Part shown: in pieces, positions 1 to 4,919 of the stretch
Layout of the letters: every line of letters starts with the position of its first letter
Numbering within the stretch: position 1 is the first letter of the stretch
DNA from: Oscillospiraceae bacterium
GTDB taxonomy: Bacteria; Bacillota; Clostridia; Oscillospirales; Oscillospiraceae
Direction of reading: 5' to 3'
Assembly: GCA_024404735.1 (NCBI GenBank)
Contig: JAKSPP010000101.1
Location: forward strand, 1 to 5,036
DNA: 5,036 nucleotides
Translations under genes and position numbers: made by a program
The notes under the pieces: generated by a model
Told to the model about the DNA's origin: nothing
The model's input: the letters and a program-made list of their open reading frames with translations, nothing else
Databases searched by the model: none

Positions 1-74
1 GGCTTCGGCAGCGCGGACTGTGGGAAAACGGCCGCCTGACTCAGCTTGCCGGAGACCCGACCATTTTCATATGA
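1..74 (+). CDS. eutB: Ethanolamine ammonia-lyase large subunit EutB, C-terminal end only
   Basis: Reading from base 3 gives 23 codons ending at the TGA at 72-74, with the peptide end GRLTQLAGDPTIFI. This closely resembles the conserved tail of EutB (typically LTERAGDP.IF), and the gene next to it is eutC, so the assignment is firm although only the tail is visible. EutB is the catalytic (alpha) subunit: with EutC and adenosylcobalamin it splits ethanolamine into acetaldehyde and ammonia, in the cytosol or inside a Eut microcompartment. Nothing about the active site can be judged from this fragment. The stop codon precedes the eutC start by only 14 bases and the eutC ribosome binding site begins just after it, so the two are cotranscribed. 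The gene's beginning lies outside the window. Confidence 0.88.
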   Translation, partial: LRQRGLWENGRLTQLAGDPTIFI

Positions 75-75
75 C

Positions 76-81
76 AGGAGG
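76..81 (+). promoter_or_regulatory. Ribosome binding site of eutC (decides the start)
   Basis: AGGAGG lies 7 bases before the ATG at 89. It selects that codon over two upstream in-frame candidates: a GTG at 20 inside eutB, and an ATG at 71 that overlaps the eutB stop as ATGA but has no such site in front of it. Confidence 0.85.
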
Positions 82-88
82 CCGGAAT

Positions 89-844
89 ATGGCATCAGAA
101 ATAATGACAGACCTCACGGAACGCAGCATAGGAAGCATGATTTACACTGAAGCATGCAAGCCTGAGGAGCTTATTAAGATGAAGCAGGCAACCCCGGCAA
201 GAATCGGAATCGGGCGCAGCGGTGTCCGCTACAAAACAGAACCGATGCTGTGCTTTCAGGCTTCTCAGGCTGCTGCTGCAGATGCGGTTTTTTCGGAAGT
301 GCCCGATACGGTTGTACAATCACTGGGTGTATTTGAAGTCCAAACAAAGTGCAGAAGCAAATATGAAATGATTACCCGGCCTGACTGGGGAAGAATACTG
401 GAGGAAGATGCCCGGAAGAAAATACGAGACAACTGCATTTTCGGGCCGGACGTTCAGATTTATTTTGGAGACGGCCTCAGTGCCCCCTCAATAGGAGCAA
501 ACATTCCCGACCTGTTTCCAACTCTGAAGCTTGGACTTGAGGACCGCAAAATCAGCGTCGGCACGCCTTTTTTTGTCCGCTATTGCCGTGTAAATACCGC
601 AAGAACAGTCGGCCCACTGACAGGAGCAAAGGTCACATGCGTACTTATCGGTGAGCGTCCGGGGCTTCTGACTTCGGAGAGCATGTCCGCCTACATTGCC
701 TATAATGCAAGGCCTGAGATGTCGGAATCGGGCTATACTGTTGTATCCAATATCAGCAGGCACGGAATTGCTCCTGTGGAAGCAGCAGCATATATTGTTG
801 ACTTGATTGAGGAAATTCTGAAAAACAAGAAAAGCGGTATCTGA
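89..844 (+). CDS. eutC: Ethanolamine ammonia-lyase small (light) subunit EutC
   Basis: This 251-residue protein is the small subunit of adenosylcobalamin-dependent ethanolamine ammonia-lyase; with EutB it binds the B12 cofactor and deaminates ethanolamine to acetaldehyde and ammonia. Recognisable family blocks are ARIGIGRSGVRYKTE followed by an Ala-rich helix (about residues 36-70), the TRPDWGR block (about 97-103), IYFGDGLSAPSIG (about 124-136), the VGTPFFVRYCRV segment (about 157-168) and the C-terminal GERPGLLTSESMSAYIAYNARP block (about 190-211). The whole conserved core is present and uninterrupted. The protein is shorter than the roughly 295-residue enterobacterial form because its N-terminal extension is short; the variable N-terminus is not expected to be catalytic. 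The start at 89 is chosen from the AGGAGG site; a start at 71 would add six residues. It follows eutB closely and is the last gene of its operon, since a terminator lies 42 bases downstream. No eut shell-protein genes follow, so any microcompartment genes must be upstream or elsewhere. Proline codons are mixed (CCT 5, CCG 4, CCC 3, CCA 2), unlike nusA. Confidence 0.96.
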   Translation: MASEIMTDLTERSIGSMIYTEACKPEELIKMKQATPARIGIGRSGVRYKTEPMLCFQASQAAAADAVFSEVPDTVVQSLGVFEVQTKCRSKYEMITRPDWGRILEEDARKKIRDNCIFGPDVQIYFGDGLSAPSIGANIPDLFPTLKLGLEDRKISVGTPFFVRYCRVNTARTVGPLTGAKVTCVLIGERPGLLTSESMSAYIAYNARPEMSESGYTVVSNISRHGIAPVEAAAYIVDLIEEILKNKKSGI

Positions 845-886
845 GTCTGATTAGGCTGCAATGCCGAATAATATTTATGGATTTTT

Positions 887-913
887 AAGCCGGACTGACT
901 GTCCGGCTTTTTT
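887..913 (+). terminator. Rho-independent terminator after eutC
   Basis: AAGCCGGAC (887-895) and GTCCGGCTT (901-909) form a perfect 9-bp stem around the 5-base loop TGACT, and the T-run extends to 913. There is no matching A-run upstream, so it appears to act on the + strand only. It separates the eut operon from the next gene. A second small inverted repeat (CCGGA 918-922 with TCCGG 928-932) follows directly but has no T-run. Confidence 0.9.
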
Positions 914-977
914 GCTTCCGGAAAAGCTCCGGTTATTCAGCTTATTCGGAAATATTTAATCGTTTTGCGCATTTTGC

Positions 978-1006
978 TTTTCAAATCAATATTGCTGTGA
1001 TATAAT
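978..1006 (+). promoter_or_regulatory. Sigma-A-type promoter, extended -10, for the membrane-kinase gene
   Basis: TATAAT at 1001-1006 is a perfect -10 hexamer and is preceded by TGA, giving the extended -10 form TGNTATAAT. Seventeen bases upstream, TTTTCA at 978-983 matches the -35 consensus at four of six positions. The leader before the ATG at 1041 would be short, about 25-30 bases. The surrounding sequence is AT-rich, as usual for promoters. Confidence 0.75.
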
Positions 1007-1040
1007 ATTTTACCTATTCTCCGAAAACGGGAGGACGACT

Positions 1041-2429
1041 ATGAAAAGCAATACCCCCGCGCCGCTTCTGTGGCTGAAAAGATTTCTCTGCTACTCCTTC
1101 GGTCTTTTCATTATGGCAATAGGCGTTGTATTCTCATCAAAAAGCGGTCTGGGCGTCAGCCCCGTAACCTGTCTTGCAAATGTACTGTACAGGATTCTCG
1201 GGGTAGACAGAGGTCTGACGGCTCTTTCCCTGGGCGTATGCACAACGCTTTCCTACTGCCTTTATATTCTCATCGAGCTTATTATGCTCAGAAAAAAATT
1301 CAAGGCAAGCATGCTTCTGCAGATAATAGCCTCAACAATCTTCGGATTTCTGGTATCTGCGGCCATGTCTCTGTTTGCGTTTCTCCCCTCACCGGAGGCA
1401 TACTGGCTGAGACTTATATACCTTCTCTGCTCCGTTCCCCTTGTTGCCTTCGGAGTTATGCTTTATCTTGCCCCCAATATTCTTCCCACCCCCGGAGAAG
1501 GACTTTCCATGTCCCTTTCAATCACAATCGGAAAGGGCGTCGGAACGGCAAAGCTTATTGTTGACTGCTGTCTTGTGGCCTTATCCGCCATAACAAGCCT
1601 GCTTTATTTCCACGGTCTTGTAGGCGTTCGTGAAGGAACCTTAATCTGCGCTCTTCTTGTGGGCCCTGTTATGAAGCGCTTTATGGCCATCTGCAATCCG
1701 GCACTTCTTCGTTTTGTGGAGAGGGAAACAAAGCTGGAAAGAGCCATTTCCGCTGTGGGCGAAAATGCGCAGCTCGTTCTTCCCAAGATTGTCATTACCA
1801 TAAGCAGAGAATTCGGCTGCGGCGGCTACGAAATCGGTCAGAAGCTCGCCGAGGCCCTCGGCATTTCCTTCTACGACAAGCAGCTTGAGCCTATGGAGGC
1901 CGAGGAAAGCGGTCTTCCCATTTCGTTTATAAGAGAGCATGAGGCCAGAATGACAAAAAGCCGTTTTGCCCTTGACCTTCTCTCCTCCGCCTACGCAATG
2001 TACAACAATGCCCTTGAGCCCATGGACAGGCTTTTTGCCGCAAGAACCGCAATTTTACGCAGAATTGCCGCCTCCGATGAATCCTGCGTTATTATGGGAA
2101 GATGCTCGGACTATATTCTTTACAAGGACCCCAACAGCTTCCGCATTTTTATTCACGCCCCCACCGATTACAGAGTGGCAAAGGCCTCCGAGAGGCTTGG
2201 AGTAAGCCCCGCCGCAGCAAGGGCCATCGTCGAGAATACCGATGCCGGGAGAGCAAAGCATTATTCGCAGTATGCCGGAAGAGAATGGGGAAATACCAAG
2301 TATTACAACCTTGCCCTTGACTCTGAGCAGCTGGGAATTGAGGGAAGCGTCCGTCTTATTCTGGAGGCAGTTGAAATATGGCGTAATAACAGAACTTCTT
2401 TGGCTGTTTCCGACAATAATAACAAATAA
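1041..2429 (+). CDS. Membrane protein fusion: YczE/YitT-like domain plus cytidylate-kinase-like domain
   Basis: This 462-residue protein has two parts. Residues about 13-220 are hydrophobic, with five to six likely membrane helices (near 13-31, 61-83, 91-115, 122-145, 170-190 and 198-220). The motif SGLGVSPVTCLANVLYRILG (35-54), a Pro/Gly-rich loop PTPGEGLS (149-156) and VGVREGTLICALLVGPVMKRF (194-214) resemble the YczE/YitT/DUF6198 integral membrane family. After a charged linker (about 226-247), residues 249-445 look like the cytidylate-kinase-like family: VITISREFGCGGYEIGQKLAEALG (251-274), FYDKQL (277-282), IMGRCSDYIL (351-360), FRIFIHAP (367-374) and YNLALDSEQLGIEG (422-435). The usual GK(S/T) end of a Walker A loop is missing; FGCGGYEIG stands in its place, so nucleotide kinase activity is unproven. 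GGGAGG lies 6 bases before the ATG and a promoter lies just upstream, so it is expressed alone or nearly so. The kinase-like domain should face the cytosol. There is no frameshift or stop at the junction, so the fusion is real in this sequence. Substrate and role are unknown. Confidence 0.82.
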   Translation: MKSNTPAPLLWLKRFLCYSFGLFIMAIGVVFSSKSGLGVSPVTCLANVLYRILGVDRGLTALSLGVCTTLSYCLYILIELIMLRKKFKASMLLQIIASTIFGFLVSAAMSLFAFLPSPEAYWLRLIYLLCSVPLVAFGVMLYLAPNILPTPGEGLSMSLSITIGKGVGTAKLIVDCCLVALSAITSLLYFHGLVGVREGTLICALLVGPVMKRFMAICNPALLRFVERETKLERAISAVGENAQLVLPKIVITISREFGCGGYEIGQKLAEALGISFYDKQLEPMEAEESGLPISFIREHEARMTKSRFALDLLSSAYAMYNNALEPMDRLFAARTAILRRIAASDESCVIMGRCSDYILYKDPNSFRIFIHAPTDYRVAKASERLGVSPAAARAIVENTDAGRAKHYSQYAGREWGNTKYYNLALDSEQLGIEGSVRLILEAVEIWRNNRTSLAVSDNNNK

Positions 2430-2434
2430 CCATA

Positions 2435-2477
2435 AAGAAAATTATTTAAAAAATATAAAATATTTTTCTTGATTTTT
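2435..2477 (+). terminator. Possible weak AT-rich terminator after the membrane-kinase gene
   Basis: AAGAAAA (2435-2441) pairs with TTTTCTT (2464-2470), and after one T-T mismatch TATTT (2443-2447) pairs with AAATA (2458-2462); a short T-run follows at 2473-2477. The stem is nearly all A-T pairs, so it would be weak, and its 3' end overlaps the -35 box of rpmB. It may be only AT-rich promoter sequence; if so, some readthrough from the upstream gene into rpmB is likely. Confidence 0.3.
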
Positions 2478-2497
2478 ATAGAATAGTCTGTTATTAT
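2469..2497 (+). promoter_or_regulatory. Sigma-A-type promoter of rpmB
   Basis: TTGATT at 2469-2474 (four of six to TTGACA) and TATTAT at 2492-2497 (five of six to TATAAT) are separated by exactly 17 bases. The start of transcription would fall near 2504, leaving a leader of about 50 bases before the rpmB ATG. It lies in an AT-rich stretch between two genes. Confidence 0.75.
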
Positions 2498-2553
2498 ATA
2501 CAAGCTGTTTTTTGCAGATAATTACAATTAATGCGAGGAGGTGCAGCAAAGAA

Positions 2554-2742
2554 ATGGCAAAATGCGATTTTTGCGATAAGGGTGTTGTCTTCGGCATTGC
2601 CGTCAGCCACTCTCACAGACGTTCCAACCGTACCTGGAAGCCCAACGTAAAGCGCGTTAAGGTTATCATGGACGGGGCTCCGAAGCATGCCTACGCATGC
2701 ACCCGTTGCCTTCGCAGCGGCAAGGTTACCCGCGCTGTCTGA
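2554..2742 (+). CDS. rpmB: 50S ribosomal protein L28 (bL28), zinc-ribbon form
   Basis: This 62-residue protein is ribosomal protein L28, a small basic protein of the large subunit. The family pattern is clear: MAKCDFCDKG at the start, then SHSHRRSNRTWKPNV (18-32), VKVIMDG (35-41) and a C-terminal CTRCLRSGKVTRAV (49-62). Two CxxC pairs (Cys4/Cys7 and Cys49/Cys52) show the zinc-binding form of L28. The ATG at 2554 is chosen because MAKC is the conserved beginning; AGGAGGT at 2536-2542 lies 11 bases upstream, a slightly long spacing. An in-frame TTG at 2512 is open but would add 14 residues foreign to the family and place the ribosome binding site inside the gene. It has its own promoter and a terminator region, so it is probably monocistronic, as is common for rpmB in Firmicutes. 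Confidence 0.97.
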   Translation: MAKCDFCDKGVVFGIAVSHSHRRSNRTWKPNVKRVKVIMDGAPKHAYACTRCLRSGKVTRAV

Positions 2743-2754
2743 GAATGATGCGTT

Positions 2755-2783
2755 ATGCCGGTCCGTATAACGGACGATGGCAT
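2755..2783 (+). repeat. Hairpin directly after rpmB, without T-run
   Basis: GTCCGT (2761-2766) pairs with ACGGAC (2770-2775) around a 3-base loop, and outside a small internal loop ATGCC (2755-2759) pairs with GGCAT (2779-2783). It begins 12 bases after the rpmB stop. No T-run follows, so it is not a terminator by itself; it may protect the 3' end of the mRNA or be part of a larger fold with the two hairpins downstream. Confidence 0.6.
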
Positions 2784-2803
2784 ATTGGTTTATTACGGCC
2801 ATT

Positions 2804-2857
2804 GAGAGGAGCCGGCGGAAACGCCGTCTCCTCTCCGATTTTTATCGGGGGTTTTTT
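2804..2857 (+). terminator. Double hairpin and T-run: rpmB terminator
   Basis: The first hairpin pairs GAGAGGAG (2804-2811) with CTCCTCTC (2828-2835) and, after one C-T mismatch, CGGCG (2813-2817) with CGCCG (2822-2826), capped by a GAAA tetraloop. The second pairs CCGAT (2835-2839) with ATCGG (2844-2848) around TTTT; G-T and G-C pairs can extend it into GGG, and six T's follow at 2852-2857. The second hairpin with its T-run has terminator form. The two stems share base 2835, and would share more if the second is extended, so they may compete. Confidence 0.8.
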
Positions 2858-2905
2858 CCGACATAAAAAAACTCTGTTTATGATTCGTGGGGGCTGTAAT
2901 TTGCC

Positions 2906-2934
2906 TTGATTTCAAAACCGGCATATGGTAAAAT
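2906..2934 (+). promoter_or_regulatory. Sigma-A-type promoter of the rimP-nusA operon
   Basis: TTGATT at 2906-2911 and TAAAAT at 2929-2934 are 17 bases apart; TGG before the -10 gives an extended -10 element (TGNTAAAAT). Transcription would start near 2941, giving a rimP leader of about 64 bases. Its position after the rpmB terminator and before rimP fits a promoter for the whole rimP-nusA-ylxR-ylxQ operon. Confidence 0.75.
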
Positions 2935-2970
2935 TATTCGATTTAAGGGATTTGTTTTTACGGGAACAAT

Positions 2971-2997
2971 CCTGCACGGCGGATAATTCCGCAGGAG
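2971..2997 (+). promoter_or_regulatory. Leader hairpin overlapping the rimP ribosome binding site
   Basis: CCTGC (2971-2975) can pair with GCAGG (2991-2995), and inside it GGA (2981-2983) with TCC (2988-2990), leaving ACGGC bulged. This would cover most of the rimP ribosome binding site AGGAG (2993-2997). An alternative stem, GCGGA (2979-2983) with TCCGC (2988-2992), would leave that site free. The two forms exclude one another at 2991-2992. The pairing is visible; regulation is inferred. Confidence 0.4.
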
Positions 2998-3004
2998 AGA
3001 AAAT

Positions 3005-3463
3005 ATGAACAAAATTGCACAGAAGGCATATGATATTGCTCTTCCGATTGCCGAGAGCATGGGACTTGAAATATGGGATGTTGAATATCTCAAGGAGGCC
3101 GGACAGTGGTTTCTGAGAGTTTATATCGACAAGGCAGAGGGCGTCAGCATAAATGACTGCGAGGATTTCTCCAAAGCCATGAGCCCCGCACTGGACGAGG
3201 CAGACCCCATTGAGTCCAGTTATGTTTTTGAGGTTTCCTCCGCCGGCGCCGAAAGAGAGCTTAAAAGGCCCTCCGATTTCGAGCGTTTTATGGGCTCCTT
3301 TGTTGAGGTTCGTCTTTATAAAGCAAGAGACGGACAGAAAACCCTTACGGGACATCTTTGTTCATACAATGAGGACGGAACCGTTACAATAAAATCCGGT
3401 GACGAAGAAATTGCCTTCCCCAAGGGAAGCTACTCCGCAGTTAAGCTCAGAATCGAATTCTGA
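3005..3463 (+). CDS. rimP: Ribosome maturation factor RimP
   Basis: This 152-residue cytosolic protein is RimP (YlxS/P15a family), which binds 30S precursors and is needed for late small-subunit assembly. The N-terminal alpha/beta domain (about 1-80) shows GLEIWDVEYLKEAGQWFLRVYID (20-42) and DCEDFSKAMSPALDE (51-65), the family pattern of a GxxL..V.Y..E block followed by CE.xS. The signature YVFEVSSAGAERELKR (73-88), equivalent to the usual LEVSSPGLDRPLK, joins it to the C-terminal SH3-like barrel (about 92-152) beginning DFERFMG. Length is normal for the family. AGGAG lies 7 bases before the ATG. It is the first gene of the nusA operon, the standard position in Firmicutes, and 82 bases separate it from nusA. 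Its own ribosome binding site may be covered by a leader hairpin. Confidence 0.96.
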   Translation: MNKIAQKAYDIALPIAESMGLEIWDVEYLKEAGQWFLRVYIDKAEGVSINDCEDFSKAMSPALDEADPIESSYVFEVSSAGAERELKRPSDFERFMGSFVEVRLYKARDGQKTLTGHLCSYNEDGTVTIKSGDEEIAFPKGSYSAVKLRIEF

Positions 3464-3487
3464 TAAACCTTTTTTCCCGAAATCTTT

Positions 3488-3525
3488 TATTTTATAAAAT
3501 ACACTGAAAGCCGGCGGCTGCCGGC
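3488..3525 (+). repeat. Palindrome and GC hairpin between rimP and nusA
   Basis: A perfect 14-base AT palindrome (TATTTTATAAAATA, 3488-3501) is followed nine bases later by a strong GC hairpin: GCCGGC (3510-3515), loop GGCT, GCCGGC (3520-3525). No T-run follows, so this is not a terminator. It lies just before the nusA ribosome binding site (AGGAG, 3534-3538) without covering it. An RNA-processing or stability element inside the operon is possible, but only the symmetry is observed. Confidence 0.5.
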
Positions 3526-3545
3526 AGACATTAAGGAGAAGCAAG

Positions 3546-4622
3546 ATGAGCTCTGAATTTTTCACTGCCATTGAAGAAATCGAAAAAGAGAAGGGTATTC
3601 CCAGACAGTATATGTTTGACAAGATTACTCAGGCAATGATGGCAGCCTATCGCAAGGACTGCCCCGAGGCCGGAGACAATGTCTACATTGATATGAATGA
3701 AGAGAAAAAGAAAATCGAGATGTACTGTCTCTACGAGGTCGTTGATGACATCACCGACCCTCTTACGGAGCTCACACTCGATATGGCAAAGAATTACGAC
3801 AAGCGTGCAAGAGTCGGCAAGCAGGTCAAGGTTCCCGTTGACACAAAGCGCTTCGGAAGAATTGCCGCTCAGGCTGCAAAGCAGGTTGTCATTCAGGGCA
3901 TCCGCGAGGCCGAAAGAGGAATGGTTTACGAGCAGTTTACCTCAAACGAGCACGCAATGCTCACCGGTGTTGTAACAAGAATCAATCCCAACTCCGGCGC
4001 TGTTTCCGTAAAGATTCAGTCCGGCTCCGAATATGCAGATGCAGTTCTCCCCCCCAATGAGCAGGTTAAGGGCGAGGTCTACACAGAGGGTGATCACATC
4101 CGCGTTTATGTTATCGAGGTAAGAAACGTCGGCAAGGGCCCCCAGATTCTTCTCTCCAGAACTCATCCCGGCCTCCTCAAAAAGCTCTTTGAGGCTGAGG
4201 TTCCCGAAATTGCAGACGGAACCGTTGAGATTAAGTCCATTGCAAGAGAAGCAGGCTCCCGCACAAAGATTGCCGTTTACTCCAACGACCCCGATGTTGA
4301 CCCCATCGGCTCCTGCGTCGGCCCCAAGGGCGGAAGAGTTGAGGCTATTGTCAAGGAGCTCGGCGGAGAGAAGATTGATATCATCAAGTATTCCGAAAAC
4401 ATTGAGGAATATGTCGCCATGTCCCTTGCTCCCTCCGAGGTTCTCTCTGTTGAGCAGCTCGATGAGCTTAAGCTCTGCAGAGTAATCGTCCCCGATTCTC
4501 AGCTTTCCCTTGCAATCGGCAAGGAGGGACAGAACGCACGCCTTGCCGCAAAGCTCACAGGCTGCAAAATTGACATCAAGCCTCTCAGTGAGGCAAGCAT
4601 CGCCGTAATAAGCGAAGAATAA
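3546..4622 (+). CDS. nusA: Transcription elongation/termination factor NusA
   Basis: This 358-residue protein is NusA, which binds RNA polymerase and nascent RNA and modulates pausing, intrinsic termination and antitermination. Domains in order are the RNA-polymerase-binding N-terminal domain (about 1-125, starting SSEFFTAIEEIEKEKGIPR), the S1 domain (about 135-205, with LTGVVTRI and the terminal GPQILLSRTHPGLLKKLF), KH1 (about 225-290, with SIAREAGSRTKIAVYS and the GPKG loop at 259-262) and KH2 (about 300-347, with the GKEG loop at 325-328 followed by QNARLAAKLTG). It stops soon after KH2, so it lacks the acidic repeats of enterobacterial NusA, as expected in Gram-positives. AGGAG lies 7 bases before the ATG. 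Codon use is strongly biased: 14 of 16 prolines are CCC, in keeping with high expression. It follows rimP and precedes ylxR by 27 bases. Confidence 0.98.
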   Translation: MSSEFFTAIEEIEKEKGIPRQYMFDKITQAMMAAYRKDCPEAGDNVYIDMNEEKKKIEMYCLYEVVDDITDPLTELTLDMAKNYDKRARVGKQVKVPVDTKRFGRIAAQAAKQVVIQGIREAERGMVYEQFTSNEHAMLTGVVTRINPNSGAVSVKIQSGSEYADAVLPPNEQVKGEVYTEGDHIRVYVIEVRNVGKGPQILLSRTHPGLLKKLFEAEVPEIADGTVEIKSIAREAGSRTKIAVYSNDPDVDPIGSCVGPKGGRVEAIVKELGGEKIDIIKYSENIEEYVAMSLAPSEVLSVEQLDELKLCRVIVPDSQLSLAIGKEGQNARLAAKLTGCKIDIKPLSEASIAVISEE

Positions 4623-4630
4623 TTCAGTAA

Positions 4631-4638
4631 AAAGGAGG
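4631..4638 (+). promoter_or_regulatory. Ribosome binding site of ylxR
   Basis: AAAGGAGG is the only strong site between nusA and ylxR. It lies 11 bases before the TTG at 4650 and 32 bases before the first in-frame ATG (4671), so it supports the TTG start. Confidence 0.7.
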
Positions 4639-4649
4639 CGGCAAAGGCC

Positions 4650-4919
4650 TTGACGCAAAAGAAAATACCAATGCGGCAGTGTCTCGGCTGCCGTGAAATG
4701 AAGCCAAAGCGCGAGCTTGTCAGAGTTGTCCGCTCACCGGAGGGTGAGGTTTCCCTGGATTTGAAGGGAAAAGCCCCCGGAAGAGGGGCATACATCTGCC
4801 ACAGCAGCGGCTGTCTTAAAAAAGCTCTTAAGTCCAGCGCCATTCAGAGAGCTCTTGAGGTTACGCTCAGCCCCGAGCTTACGGAAAAGCTCGAAGAGCA
4901 GATGGAGGCGGCGGAATGA
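4650..4919 (+). CDS. ylxR: YlxR-family RNA-binding protein (RNase P modulator family, RnpM)
   Basis: This 89-residue protein belongs to the YlxR family (DUF448). In Bacillus subtilis the member has been renamed RnpM because it binds the RNase P RNA and modulates its activity; that role is carried over here by family. Visible signatures are KKIPMRQCLGCREMKPKREL (4-23), VRVVRSPEGEVSLDLKGKAPGRGAYIC (24-50) and a helical C-terminus. Cys11, Cys14, Cys50 and Cys55 could form a metal site; this is inference. The start is TTG at 4650, chosen because the family begins with a KKIP.R.C block that a start at ATG 4671 would remove, and because an AAAGGAGG site lies upstream. Its last codon overlaps the ylxQ start as ATGA, so translation of the two is probably coupled. 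Position after nusA is the standard one. Confidence 0.94.
   Translation: MTQKKIPMRQCLGCREMKPKRELVRVVRSPEGEVSLDLKGKAPGRGAYICHSSGCLKKALKSSAIQRALEVTLSPELTEKLEEQMEAAE

Noticed and set aside
20..88. Extension of eutC upstream to the GTG at 20 or the ATG at 71
   Set aside because: The GTG start would overlap the eutB coding tail and give a peptide with no EutC resemblance. The ATG at 71 lacks a ribosome binding site, while AGGAGG sits ideally for the ATG at 89.
95..319. A 74-codon open frame on the - strand inside eutC
   Set aside because: It is opposite the conserved start of EutC and has no supporting signals or family features.
907..932. A second terminator or antiterminator after eutC (CCGGA/TCCGG)
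   Set aside because: The stem is only 5 bp and has no T-run; it is too short to call as a separate element.
1070..1564. A 164-codon open frame on the + strand inside the membrane-kinase gene
   Set aside because: It is a shifted frame within a clearly coding gene; the peptide is rich in Arg, Ser and His with no domain, and the true frame gives coherent membrane helices.
2697..2909. A 70-codon open frame on the + strand across the rpmB end and the following gap
   Set aside because: It overlaps rpmB in another frame and then runs through the hairpins of the terminator; no domain is seen.
2912..3355. A 147-codon open frame on the - strand across the rimP leader and rimP
   Set aside because: It is antisense to RimP, has no family resemblance and would run into the rimP promoter.
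3942..4658. A 238-codon open frame on the - strand across nusA
   Set aside because: It lies wholly opposite the well-supported NusA S1 and KH domains and shows no recognisable domain. Its openness is explained by the codon bias of nusA on the other strand.
4499..4843. A 114-codon open frame on the - strand over the nusA end and ylxR
   Set aside because: It overlaps two firmly identified genes on the opposite strand and has no recognisable features.
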